Shown one piece after another: positions 47,109-58,461 of a stretch of 64,000 nt of DNA. How positions within the stretch are numbered: position 1 is the stretch's first letter; each line of letters starts with the position of its first letter. The notes under the pieces were generated by a model that was not told the DNA's origin, made no database searches, and saw only the letters and a program-made list of their open reading frames with translations. The stretch is from Gerris lacustris (taxonomy: Eukaryota; Arthropoda; Insecta; Hemiptera; Gerridae), in assembly GCA_951217055.1 (NCBI GenBank), contig OX578276.1, positions 133,226,587 through 133,290,586 on the forward strand. The letters are read 5' to 3'. Both the position numbers and the translations under genes were made by a program.

Positions 47109-47437
47109 GCCTCATCGTCACCCGTCATCGCACCCTTGAGGGGAGGTACCGGGCACGCGGCTCTATCGCACCAAACTCTAGCGCACTCGGAGACTTACTG
47201 AACAGAACCCGGCCGGCAACCGGCAACACTCTACTACCCTCCCCTCTCCTACCGCCACCCTACTACCCGCTACAACCCGCCCCCGGCTCAACCTTACACC
47301 CGTCTCCAAGTCTTACCCACAACCTTGCCTTACAGTTCCGTCTTGAAGTACTCAGCATCTTACCTTCCTCAGGCGCACCTCATATGCCTTCAAAACAACT
47401 CTTGAACGAAAACGAACCGGAATCAAGAAAGTTATAC
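47109..47437 (-). promoter_or_regulatory. GC-rich presumed 5' UTR and promoter region of the minus-strand exon
   Basis: About 330 bases between the candidate start codon and the mariner remnant are far more GC-rich than the surroundings and include CCGGCCGGCAACCGGCAAC near 47210. A TCAGT initiator-like word lies near 47197 on the minus strand. No core promoter is proven. The plus-strand frame at 47066-47533 is a shadow of this composition. Confidence 0.35.
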
Positions 47438-48180
47438 CTGGCTTGTTCAATAAGTATCGGGACTGAATTTATTACAATACATTTTGTATATTTACCTTTG
47501 TTAAATTTTTACAAATCAAAAATCATACCATAGAAATGCTACAGTTATAAACCATCAGACAATTACAATCAACTTATTAAAATTAGTCTTCAGGATATAA
47601 CCCACCTGTATCGAACCACTCTCAGCGCTTTTTCCATTGTTCATTCGCCCCCTGGAAGTCTGTAATCTCAAGGCTCTTAAGAAAGCCCTTAATGGCCCTT
47701 GGACCACCTCAATCGTCCTTGTCGTAGAGGATTGAAGCGGGAACAAATAGAAGTCCATTATTTTGTCAAATATCCATGGCAGGGTTGCCACGTAGTGTTT
47801 GGCCAGACGCTCTGTCTGAATTAGCTACATGTAACTGGGTATATTGTCGTGATGGAGCTATCCAGGTATCGGCGATCTTCTTTCGGATTCGGTGGACCGT
47901 AATCCTTTAACGTTTGCCTAGGAGTTACCGTACCCTGCTAAGAATTTGGCAGGGCCAAATTCTTTGAGGACCACAGCTTTTGCGTCAAAGAAGACAATTA
48001 GCATCGATTTCACTCTTGATTGGCCCATGCAAGCCTTTTTCGGCCGAGAAGGGTCGAGAAGGGCCGAAGGGCCGAGAAAGTTACCTCTATTTAAGTCACT
48101 CAAAAACACGATTTCTGGACTTGGCATCGTGATTTACTTAACTGATAATAATTTACTTATCTGAGTGATTTGATTAACGC
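47438..48180 (-). pseudogene. Mariner-type transposase remnant
   Basis: A decayed Tc1/mariner transposase, an enzyme that cuts and pastes its element at TA sites. On the minus strand 48127-47918 encodes SRVKSMLIVFFDAKAVVLKE, a typical mariner catalytic-domain stretch. 47791-47555 continues in another frame with a DFYLFPLQSS-like stretch and, near the end, a degraded conserved C-terminal part. At least one frameshift and several stops break it. The sequence TACCTGGCTTGTTCAATAAG at 47438 on is the likely element end beside a TA. No opposite terminal repeat was found. It lies immediately upstream of the FGF-like exon, in its 5' region. Confidence 0.65.
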
Positions 48181-48270
48181 AAACACAACGCTGCTTGATG
48201 GTTAGCTGCATCTTGACTTTAGACCCGAGAATTTAACACACTTTCACTTCGGGCTCGATCTCCACAAGGC

Positions 48271-48402
48271 AAAGTCAGCAGCTGAAAAAAATCAGCCCCG
48301 ATACAAATTGACACAATCTATGTATGTAGGAGAAAACAAAGTCAGCAGCTGAAAAAATCAGTCCCAATACAAATTGACACAATCTATGTATGTAGGAGAA
48401 TT
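48271..48402. repeat. 66-bp direct tandem duplication
   Basis: CAAAGTCAGCAGCTGAAAAA...CTATGTATGTAGGAGAA occurs twice in a row with about three differences. Confidence 0.85.
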
Positions 48403-48887
48403 GTACTGATATTAAGAAAGAAGTGCTACCTACCATTATTCACGCCTTGTGGCGTTAATACAAACTGAATAATATTCATTTTCCCTCTTTCTTTTTCTTG
48501 TTATTCACCAAAGTAATATCATATTGAAATATTGAAAAAGTGTTAACTATAGATGTTAAGTGAATTTACATACAATTTCCCTTTTTTTATCACGACCTGA
48601 TCATGAAAGTATATAGGTATCAGAAATGAACAGAGAGATCAGCAATTTTAAAATATCCTATCAATCTTCGGAATAGATGTCAGTACGCCCTATTAATTAA
48701 ACCTAGAAACTATTACATTTACATAATATGTTGGCCACGATTACCATAAACAAATCAGTGATAATGATCCTCGAATATATATTTCATGTTTTTGATTTTG
48801 GAGGGTAATCAATATACAAACATTAAATATTTATTTGTCTTTTTTTATATTATCACTAAGAATTTCTTCCTATCGTCTGATTGGTAC
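48403..48887. other. AT-rich stretch, nothing recognised
   Basis: No supported feature. Confidence 0.4.
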
Positions 48888-48890
48888 TTA

Positions 48891-49297
48891 AGCAGCCCCA
48901 ACACGATCAAGCCGCTTGATTAAAACATCCTGTCAAGCATGATTGATAGTCTAGGAACCCGTTCGATGCTTGAGTCAAGCCTTGACGGAGATTGATGGAA
49001 AGTTTGAATGAGTCAAGCGGCTTGACGGAACGCTTGATAGTCTAGAGCAATTTTGATCAATCATTCCGTCAATCACCTGCTCGACACTCGACACCCCAAA
49101 TCCTGATTTCAAAACCATGAGATCTACACAATACTACAGTCCAGGAGGAGCAGTTTACTAGTCGAAAACTCCGCTACAAATGAGTGTTGATGAAAAGATT
49201 GATGGGATGCTTGATGCGCCCCAAGGCGGCTTGAAGGTCATGTCAATCAGCTTGACGCAATGTTTTGATCAAGCGGCTTGATCGTGTAGGGGCTGCT
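48891..49297. mobile_element. MITE with 38-bp inverted ends, PIF/Harbinger-like
   Basis: 407 bases. The left end AGCAGCCCCAACACGATC and the right end, read inward, AGCAGCCCCTACACGATC continue to 38 bp with two mismatches. TTA flanks both sides (48888-48890 and 49298-49300), the 3-bp target duplication typical of PIF/Harbinger elements. Internal copies of CAAGCGGCTTGA repeat. No coding capacity. Confidence 0.8.
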
Positions 49298-49303
49298 TTA
49301 TAT

Positions 49304-49706
49304 AAAAAATCTGCCCGAGACAAACTTTCCTGGGAAAACGGCTTATATCGTTAGGTCCGTATTTAAATGGACTACATTTTAGAATTTTTTAATCAAAATT
49401 GTTGGAACCTTTTTCGAGAAATAATTTTTTTGCGTTTTTTCAGAGTTTTTGGGGATTAGCGCCCCCAGGTTTGGAGCTAAAATTCGTTTCTCGATTTTGC
49501 CTCGGGGTATGATTCCTCTAAACATGTATGCCAAATTTCGTCAAAATCGGCCCAGTACTTTAGGCACCAGGCGTCTGCACAGACGACAGACTGTTTTTTT
49601 AAAAACTGTTTTATTAAAAACCACTTTGGACTCAATGTGTAAATCCATCAAAATCTCAAAATCGAATTTTCACGCCATCATACTTTCTTTTTGTATAAGA
49701 AAGTAA
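49304..49706 (+). repeat. Family B repeat, internally deleted
   Basis: It starts 6 bases after the MITE. The head joins directly to TGGGAAAACGGCTTATATCG, so the B-box region is missing. AATTTCGTCAAAATCGGCCC and the terminal hairpin (degenerate) are present. Confidence 0.75.
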
Positions 49707-49990
49707 AAACAGACCGGTGGAGAGCGGCCATGTCCCGCCCATTTTGGTGGAAAATGTGATTTTTCATGATCCTGAGTACAGAATTAGTAAGTAGACCAAA
49801 AATCAAGATAATATTAGTTTGACACTTGATTTAATTTAATTTGGAGTAATATTTGAATGACTAACTATAACAAGTGGCAAACTAACATCAACTTGATTTT
49901 TGGTCTGTTGGCTAACATGTACTGTACTAAGGGTCATGGAAATCACACACAAAATTCTAGCTTGATGTTAGTCAGATAATGTTTTGCACG
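49707..49990. repeat. Repeat family J, with internal inverted repeat
   Basis: GGAGAGCGGCCATGTCCC at the left and ATTCTAGCTTGATGTTAGTC at the right are shared with 15955-16206. Inside, AGACCAAAAATCAAG (about 49796) is inverted as CTTGATTTTTGGTCT (about 49897), giving an imperfect hairpin of roughly 36-bp arms. Confidence 0.6.
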
Positions 49991-51042
49991 CTATCTACTG
50001 GACTATTTACTAATGACAAATTCACTCTTGTTGTGCATTATAAACCAATTATAAGTATCAACAATATAAACCTCAATTTGCTGCAAGTGTAGGGCCAGGT
50101 TAAACAAATTGACCAGATGATTATAGTCATTTATAGGGATCTACGCTTCGCCCCTGAGAGGGGGATCTATGAGCCACTGAACCTTAGATTGAATAAATGC
50201 AATGAAATTGCATTGAATCTAAGGTCATGCCACTTTACACATAGTTGGTTAATGTTAATCAGGCTAAACAACAGAGAGCCCGCTTATTATTTCTCTTCTC
50301 TGATGCACCATTCTAAATCAGACTGCAATGACACTCTAGTTACAATACACTTAATAACAATGCAAACTGAGACACTTATTAGCTCTTAAAGATCACAATA
50401 CAGATTAGTATACGAATTAGGACAGAAGTCAATAGACATTCATTGTTTAAGTTACTGATTTGCAAGATCTGAAAAGTGTTTTGCAAATTTTTAAATGGAA
50501 AATATTAAGTTGCCAAAACCCTGTTTTTACTTTCTCATATATACTATTTAAGTGTACAGGGTGTTCCATAAGTTATCCGCCATAGAGCTTCAGGAGATAC
50601 TAGAGATCAAAATGAGAGATTAAGTCAATATTATGGGTTAGCAAATGTTAGCCATTAAAAAGATACAGGATCATTAATAACTGAGGTCTATATGTTTCAA
50701 CTTTTTAGCTCCAGACTAGACCGTTAGGCATTTCGTGTGCGTAGGTTTGTCACACAGGTAAGACCAAACGCGATGTTCGATTTTCTTTAAAATACTACTA
50801 TATGGATTTCCTTGAAGTCATAAGATTATAAGACATCAAAAAAATGTATTTTTTATTAATTATATTTCTGATTTTTTTTTTTTTTTTTTTTTTTAAATTT
50901 GGATGGATTGTCGAAAGTAGCCCTCAGATAGCTCCAGGTTAATTTCAACCACCTGCGTACATTAAATATTGCTAAACTAATACTTCTATTCGATTTTTTT
51001 TAACCTGTTTTAAGGAGGGGATAAGATTTTTTTTTTTCCGGG
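49991..51042. other. Unassigned stretch with repeat fragments
   Basis: Imperfect palindrome around CCTTAGATTGAAT...CTAAGG at 50183-50225. ACAGGGTGTTCCATAAG near 50558 resembles a transposon terminus. 50905-50990 is a minus-strand family A fragment (TAGCCCTCAGATAGCTCCAG). The plus-strand frame 50117-50389 has no motif. Confidence 0.4.
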
Positions 51043-51068
51043 GGACTTTTTTTATAAAAAAAAAGTCC
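51043..51068. terminator. Short hairpin, GGACTTTTTTTAT stem
   Basis: An inverted repeat with GGACTTTTTTT facing AAAAAAAAGTCC. It lies beyond the 3' side of the minus-strand LINE remnant. A terminator role is not established; it may simply be a fold-back. Confidence 0.3.
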
Positions 51069-51099
51069 GAAGCAATAAGACCTCATGAGTGGATCCAAG

Positions 51100-53065
51100 G
51101 TGCAAACCCAGTTTAATAGTACATCCTATAGTACCCTATCCTCTAAGCAAGCTGATATAGAAAGTGAGCACCTTGTTTAGAGGAAGTAACTTAGTTCTTC
51201 AATTGGCAGGATGGCTAAGCCAAAGATTCTCCACCACAGGCGTGTTAATGCAGGGCTTTCTGCTAGGCCAAGCAGATGTAGATGTCGATTTAGCCTACAG
51301 TGGCCAGTAAGAAATCCTGTCAACAGATGACAGGATTGTTTTTTGAGCGAGAGCAGCGATCTGGTAAGATGCTGAGATGGTTCTCGGATCATCATTTTTG
51401 ATTGTCGCATACCTGAAGCAATGTTCCATATTCTTTTCATATCTAGCCTCATGAATGTCCTTATGGAATGTTTCACTCCACGACGTGGCACGACAACAAC
51501 TGGTTCTGGTGTAATTGGGGTCGAATTGGCCCGTTTTAGCTAACTGGTCAGCAATCTCATTCCCCTCAATGCCACAATGTCCAGGAACCCATATCAGTTG
51601 TACCTTGTTAAGTTGTCCAAGAGTGTTAGGTAGCTTTTGCACTCAGCAACCAGCTTAGATGTATACCTTGGTGCAACCAGTGCTTTGATCGCTGCTTGGC
51701 TGTCAGAGTAGATTCTGATTTATCTGTTAAGAATTTTTTTTATTCAGGATAATTTGAGAACAGGACAAAATTGCATATATCTCTGCCGAAATACAGTGGC
51801 ATATTTGCCTAAGCTCACACTAAGCTCATATTGGGGTTCTGCACAAAAAACCCCAGCCCCTGATAATTCTTCAATTCGGGACCCATCGGTGAACCGAATG
51901 AAGTGAGTGAACGGTGAATGTCTGTTCCTGGTGGCATTTGAGGAACATCTCTAGGTCCCCAGTCTTGTCTTGAAGGAATCAAATACTCCCTGCTAATGTC
52001 AAAATCCCACTGGGGTATCAGTGAGTCCTGTAACATCACTACTTCCGGGCAGATTTCTGTGATAGAATTCCATATTACACTGTGCCCTATACTGTCATAT
52101 CTAGCACAATGCAGGCGATATGAAGCTAGCTTAGCTTCGTACTTCAGGTATATCTCTAAAGGTGGTAAGCATAGCATTGCCTCAAGTGCCAGGGTTGGCG
52201 TAGTTCTCATTGTTCCTAGTATACAAACACAAGCCGTTCTTTGAAGGTGCTGAAGTGATTTATTTGCAGTTCCTATGGATATCCTTGGCCACCAGACGAC
52301 ACATGCATAGGAAAGACTTGGTCCCACCATGGCAGTAAAGATCCAGTGCAGTACTTTAGGTTGTAATCCCCAGGTGGGACCAATGGCCTTCCGGCATACC
52401 CAAAAGGCCGCCATTGCCTTATTCAGTTTTGCTTCAAGATGATGTTTCCAGGTCAGTTTTTTTATCCAAAATGACCCCTAGATATTTTACTGAGTCTGCG
52501 AGGATAAGCTTCATATCACTTAGCATCAGTTCTGTACTTCCATCCAATTTTCTTTTTCTTGTAAATAGTGTCACCCCTGTTTTTTCGGGATTTACTCCGA
52601 GCCCTTGATTATAACACCATCTTTCAACAGAATGAAGAGCTCTTTGTTCTTATACTCTTTGAGCTCTTTGTTCTTACTCTTTCGATTTTGCAGACTAAAT
52701 GGCGAAGAGCTGCCTCACTAGATTTTCCTGCTTGATATGCATACTGCTGCTTGCTTAATGGAATGGCCATTGGCCATGTTGTCCCTAATCCATCTATCTA
52801 AGAACGAAGTAAACTGATGGGTCAGTAAGATTTAGTAAGAGTAAAATCAGGTTTGCCCTGTTTTGGTATAAAAACAATGCGCACCTCCCTCCAGGAGCTA
52901 GGGATAGTTCCTTGAGAAAGGAAGGTTCGATAGATCTTAACTAAATCGTCAATAATCAGATCCAGGCCTTGTTGGAGCATTATTGGCATAATCCCATCAC
53001 AGCCAGGAGATTTAAATGCGGCAAAGCTTTTCACTGAAAATTCTACCTTATTAAGAGCAAAATTT
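51100..53065 (-). pseudogene. Jockey-type LINE polymerase with RNase H, dead copy
   Basis: Non-LTR retrotransposon remnant on the minus strand, in order. 53034-52822: RT N-terminal part with FKSPGCDGIMP and PSSWREVRIVFIPKQGK. About 52780-52690: HLVCKIERV end of the fingers. 52600-51815: thumb and connection with VKYLGVIL and LSYACVVWWPR. 51642-51295: RNase H with VQLIWVPGHCGIEGNEIADQ. 51380-51177 (other frame): LLTGFLTGHCRLNRHLHLLG. The catalytic palm including the YADD box is missing at about 52640-52690, where a 24-bp-period duplication of GAGCTCTTTGTTCTTA sits. Several frameshifts and a 5' truncation near 53065 complete the inactivation. Confidence 0.85.
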
Positions 53066-55140
53066 TATTCCAAGTTTTTCTTTACCTTGATGTCTGCTTT
53101 GTAGTTAGTCCAGTGTTGTATATTATCCAAATCTTGATGTAGAGTAGAAATAACTTGTAACTGTTGGAGGTGAACGTAGTTATTCCACTTAAATAAAATT
53201 AACACTTGTTAAGTCTCACTGAAACAGCACTAATAATAAACTAATCAATTAACAATTGTCTGCATATAAAAATTAGTCACTTTAGGGGAAAGGGGTTACT
53301 TTATGGTTTATAAACACGTTCAATAAAACCGGGAATGTATTAGTTGATTGTGAGCTCTTCTTTTCAGAAACTTAGGATTTTAAAAGTTTGTGTGTTTGTA
53401 TGTTTATCTAACAATAACTGACCGCTATATCGCTACTATATCGCTTTTGGAAATTCCACTTAATATTTTAAAGATGGCGGCCAATATTGTGAACCGACTA
53501 AAAAAAAAAAAATTGTGTGAAAAATTAACAAAAGTTTCTTTTTTTGATATAAGGCAAACAAATAAGCCCAAAATGAGGAAGTTGGAAAAAATAATGATTT
53601 TTATATGGCATGTTGCATATCATTTGAAAGCTCTCTCGGGTAGATTAGGAATAAGTAATTTCCTAAAAAATGTTTCCTGGAAATCATATTGAAAACAATT
53701 ATGCTCGATATATGAGCAATATTTTTCTACAAGAGTCCATTGCATCAAAAGTAAAACACATTCCGTAGTAAAACACGTAACACACTCGTAAACGGTTAGT
53801 AAATAGTGTTAGCAATACAAGAAATAAATAAATTGATCATAGGTTACTAAAACCAAGAGCGTCATAGTTTATTAATTATGAATTCAAAACAAGTGTCTGA
53901 TACTCCAATCATACTCATTGGAATATAATATAATGATTTTGAATAACGTATGAAACCATAAGCAATCAACAACAATGTAGATTCTACTGAAATGATGCAA
54001 GTAAAATTCGTCAAGCCATTTTATTAATTAATCGACGTCTTTACTTCGTCAGAGATTAAATGAGCTGACAAAAAAACAAAAAAGCGAACGATATTATAGA
54101 TTCTATTAAGTCATACGGGGAATCTTTAAGAAGATATGGGTAGAATAATTAATTGTGTATTGTCTATTGTTCAATTTGATGTTATCATGGAGAGAAGGGC
54201 CAGGGGTACGTGGTGGCGGTCAGGTAGACAAATATTCTTGGTATTATCATCAGCGAAATAATTGTTAGAATAGAAGAGTTCTAGCAAACGGTCCATTTCA
54301 AGTCCTAGGTAGACCCCAGTTAGTCATGTGTCCAAGCCGTCCTCTAAACACACAGAAGAATCAAAGTGACTAACATCTGCAGACAACGTAACCCCCTGGG
54401 TAACGTCATCGATATGAAGAAAAATTCCCCCTGAAGCGGCGGTCCTAGTCTCAAGATAAAAAAAAATACTTTGAACAGGCGGTGACATTGACATTGATGA
54501 GTAAAAGAACAAGTCATACGTGTGGCTCTCACACATTTACCCTCGCTGAAATGCATTCGATCTATCATATTTAAATTGGCAAACATAACAATAATATAAA
54601 ACTGAATCAACAACGATATCGGAAACCAAAAACGTTTTGGGGAAACAAACGAAAATGCAGTGATTCCATTTCACCCAACCCCTTCAAGGTTAAAATGTTT
54701 AAAAAAAAATTTTTTTAAGTATTAGAATGATATTTAAATCATAAAAAAAACAGGTATGTTTTGTGTAAAAAACTTGTATGTACTGTGGCAAGTCGGAAAC
54801 CTACAGCTTTTGATAATCGGTAATCAGTTTGCAGAAAGAAAATAAAATAAGAGAGTTTGATAAACTTAGATTAAAACAACATCGATATGGTTGTGATAAT
54901 AATAAGACGACTGTAAATCTTTTCTAGAATAAAACATAAAGGAATAATCCGCCGTTTTTAAATTGGATTACGAGTTGTGATCCTACAGAAAGTTAATCTT
55001 TACTTTCTTGATTAGTTGGGTCTTTTAAGGAAAATTCAAACGCCTCACATTTGCGATATTTCGATCCCTCCTTGGATCATTCTCAAGCTGTCTTACTAGC
55101 TGATTACATTGTCTCTATAAAAGTGTTGAAAGTACTTATT
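53066..55140. other. 2 kb without a supported gene
   Basis: 53450-53690 contains GATGGCGGCCAATATTGTG and TCATTTGAAAGCTCTC, words typical of dispersed arthropod repeats, so it is probably TE-derived. 54180-54560 is GC-richer but has only short frames. Nothing else was recognised. Confidence 0.4.
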
Positions 55141-55148
55141 TGAATCGG

Positions 55149-56418
55149 CAGGGCCGTACCGAGGCTGTGGCGAAGGTGGCCCTTGCCAAGGGCGCAGGTT
55201 TGAGAAGGGCGCAAAATGGAGAAGAGGAAAAACATTTTTTGATTGGTAAGATTGGTCAAAATGAAAACTTTACACTTAGGTATAATTTCGGTTGTGTGAG
55301 CTGTCAATTCGTGTTTTTATGATGAACATTAATCACATTGTGACATTGCGCTTAGCGCGGTGGCGTGCGATTCATGTTTATATTGGCAACGCTAGGGCCT
55401 AGCGTTGCCGCGAGGCGCATCCGCCCCACCCCCTAGCGGCTAGGGCAGTGTTTTTCAACCTTTTTCTAATGGTGGCACCCCAACTTGGTTAATTGTTTCT
55501 CGCGGCACCCTTATTTCTTAATACTAGTTTAAACAAGTAAAGTGTGAAAAAACATGTAATTAATAAACTCAATGCACTCACCCATATCGAAAATTACTCA
55601 ATTTATTAACACCATCTTAAATTATTTAAACAGTAAGAACACTTATGATACCGAAAATACGAAAGAAAAAAACGTTTAATAGTTTTTACATATAAAAAAT
55701 AATCAAATAAAGGGTTCACAACCAACAAGTGTTGAATTTTTTTTTTAATAAAATTATTAAAAAGGTATGGAATATTCTTTTTTGAAAATTGTAATTACAT
55801 TTGTATGTATTCAGTAACAACACTTATGAATAACAATACAATATAATTATATAAATGCCCTAAAAAAAATGTAATTCTACTTATTATATTTTTAAAGTAC
55901 TCATTGTGTAAAAAGTATTTTTTACTTAAGAAATAAAGTTAAGATGTCAATATTGTATATATCAACTTATTTTTTGTAATATTGTAAATATTTTTCCGTT
56001 CAGTATTGTACTTAATTAAATTATAATTTCATATTTGCTGTGGTGAAAAGTGAAATGACAGTTGATGTTTTATCTAAATAAACTTTTTATATCAACCATT
56101 TAACCTTGAACCGAAAAAGGAGTTATTTTAGTATAGCAAGGTGTTAAATAGTACTTTTTTTTAAATAATACTTAAATGGTACTTTTTTACGTGTTAAATA
56201 GTACTTTCTAGAGTAGCGAAAACTAAAAAATTACTTTAACTTTTAGAGCCAGAATTGCTTAAAAATTTGTTTTACTGACGTTAAAATTCCAAAAATTTTC
56301 CGGGAGGGCCCCCGGACCCCCCTCTCCCCTGGGGGGTATTCCATACCCCCCAGTCCCCCCGGTGGGGCGCACTTTTACGGGTTTGCCATGTACGCAGGAG
56401 CACCTAGGTACGCCCCTG
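55149..56418. mobile_element. hAT-type non-autonomous element, 1.27 kb
   Basis: The 8-bp duplication TGAATCGG flanks both ends (55141-55148 and 56419-56426). Ends: CAGGGCCGTACCGAGG and, read inward from the right, CAGGGGCGTACCTAGG. There is no transposase. A 25-base palindrome GGCAACGCTAGG-G-CCTAGCGTTGCC lies at 55385-55409. At 55447 a second hAT-like start (CAGTGTTTTTCAACC, GGTGGCACCCC) appears, without a visible partner end. Confidence 0.85.
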
Positions 56419-56469
56419 TGAATCGGACAGATTCTCGTCAATTCAACTGAAATCAGGTACTGTCAATTA

Positions 56470-56974
56470 CAGTGGCGTATCCAGCGGCTAGGTCTGGAGG
56501 GGGCACATTCAAAGTCAGATTAGATTGGGGGGGGGGGGGGGGGAATTTTGTAAACAAGAAAAATGTTCTACTTATTCATCAAAGCAGCCCCCCCCCCTCA
56601 AAAAAAAAAACTCCACGCCCAAGTAACAATAACTGTGTTTAGAACGTATTCGTTAGAAAATGTTATGCTGATGCTTACTGCAGTACATTATCTTACTGTA
56701 AGTCATGGGCGTCGTCTGAAGTTAGTTATTGGGAGGGGGGAATCTATGGCGGGGGGTTCGGGGGTCCTCCCCCGGAAAATTTTGAAAATATGACCACTCA
56801 AAACAGCGCTTTTATGCATTTCTGAGGTGAAATTGAATATGAGGTGAATGTAAAAATATGTCTTAAAAAAAACATACGGCGTATTTCTTTTTTTTCTTTC
56901 TTTTTACTCTATCGGGTCTGGGCCCGTCTGGGGGGGCACGTGCCCCCTGTGCCCCCCCCCTGGATACGCCACTG
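56470..56974. mobile_element. hAT-type MITE with perfect ends
   Basis: 505 bases. Perfect 15-bp inverted ends CAGTGGCGTATCCAG (56470-56484 and 56960-56974) and perfect 8-bp duplication GTCAATTA (56462-56469 and 56975-56982). It contains long G and C runs and no coding region. It lies 51 bases from the previous hAT element. Confidence 0.9.
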
Positions 56975-57007
56975 GTCAATTACACTATTATTTAACAATA
57001 TCTCAGA

Positions 57008-57011
<4 letters not shown>

Positions 57012-57092
<81 letters not shown>
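57012..57092. repeat. (AT)n microsatellite, left flank of the gypsy-type element
   Basis: About 80 bases of AT repeat ending exactly at the 5' LTR. Confidence 0.95.
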
Positions 57093-57096
<4 letters not shown>

Positions 57097-57237
57097 ACGA
57101 CATGACAATGTCATGTGATATTGACAGTTTTTGATTGATATTTTTAATGTGAGAGTTAAGTTACTTTTATCTTTATTGTGTTAAGAATATACCATTATAT
57201 TTAGTTGTACTTATTTGCGAACCTTTAGCTCGTAACA
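57093..57237 (+). repeat. 5' LTR of the gypsy-type element
   Basis: Starts TGTTACGA and ends TCGTAACA, a perfect 8-bp inverted end pair. Identical to 61960-62104 by eye. Confidence 0.95.
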
Positions 57238-57239
57238 AT

Positions 57240-57254
57240 TGGTGTCAGAAGCGG
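57240..57254 (+). other. Primer-binding site, tRNA-Leu-like
   Basis: TGGTGTCAGAAGCGG starts two bases after the LTR. Its complement ends CTGACACCA, as tRNA-Leu 3' ends commonly do. The exact tRNA is inferred from recall. Confidence 0.7.
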
Positions 57255-57265
57255 TAAGTACAACC

Positions 57266-58461
57266 ATGGTTAATTTAAAACTAGTTCAACTTAAGTGTAT
57301 AGAGTTGAAAAGAGAGTTAGCGGAAAGACTTTTGGCAACGGAGGGGACAAAGGCTCAATTCAATTACAAGATCGTTTAAGACAAGCTTTAGTGGAAGATG
57401 GAGAAAATCCTGAAGAATATGAGTTTCAAATCAATGACGGAACAGCTTTGGAGAAAAGGTGTGAAAAATTAGAAAAAGATCTACAAGCCGCCAAAAGTCA
57501 GATTAAAGAGCTTAATATGTTCATTGAAAACTTTAAACAAGGAAATGAGTTACAATTACTGTCAAGTTTAAAAAATGAAATTATGGAAGAAGTTAACGGT
57601 CAGAGAGAAGAAACTCATGAAACCTTACTGATGATAGTAGAACGAATGAAGCGATTAGAGGACAGAATAACTACGTTGGCGTCCTCTAATAATTGTTCAG
57701 CACCACCTGCATCGAGATACGGACAGAAGCTTAAGCCACCAAAGTTCGACGGAGACTTGTCATGGACCGTCTTCATTAGGCAGTTTGATATTGCGGCAAA
57801 TGTTAATGGATGGGATAAGTGCGAAAGGGCTGCCGCGTTAATGTTGTCGCTACGAGGTAAGGCACTTAAAGTAATTGAAGCAATACCTTTAGAAGTGCAA
57901 GATGACTACGATAAGCTAGTAAAAAGTTTAGCATTACGTTTTGGTGAAGCACATTTGAAACCACTCCATACAATGGAGTTAAAATCTCGGGTCCAGAGGG
58001 CTGATGAAACTCTACAGGATTTTGGACTTGACATGGAAAGACTTGTGCGAATAGTATATGGTGATGTGTTGTCAGATGACGTTTTTCAACAATTAACTGT
58101 TAGATTTTTTATCGAGGGTATAAGGGATCAAAATATTCAGCAGACATTACGAATGGTAAAGTTTGAACACTGTTCAGAAGCTTTGGCTAGAGCTCTGGAA
58201 ATGGAGGCTGCTAAGAAGGCATCTAGACGTGTACTACATTTGAATCAAATTAAGGAAACAGACGACGAGATACTAGTTCAAAGAATTACAGAAAACTTAA
58301 GGAATAAAAACGAAAAAGCATTTCAAGGGATTATTTGCTGGGGATGTGGGTCTCGTGGACACATTCGTAGCAGATGTACAAAATTTGAAAGGCAGGGAAA
58401 CATCATGAACTATGAAAAGCAGGGAAACCTAAGAAAGTTAGCACAGGGGAGCGAATGCTAA
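57266..58461 (+). pseudogene. gag: gag, broken by a 5-bp tandem duplication
   Basis: Structural protein that packages element RNA into particles. The ATG at 57266 opens a frame with LKRELAERLLATEGTKAQ, a SAP-like helix pair. A duplicated CAATT (57356-57360 and 57361-57365) throws it out of frame. The frame that continues runs from about 57295 to the stop at 58459-58461. It has a predicted coiled coil (about 57440-57690), a capsid-like helical domain starting at PPKFDGDLSWTVFIRQFD, and one CCHC zinc knuckle CWGCGSRGHIRSRC (about 58337-58378) for RNA binding. The C-terminal end overlaps the protease frame and carries the frameshift signal. Confidence 0.85.

Noticed and set aside
47066..47533. 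155-codon plus-strand frame in the GC-rich island
   Set aside because: It overlaps the minus-strand exon with a clear signal peptide, has biased composition (Pro/Leu-rich) and no motif. It is a shadow of GC-rich DNA.
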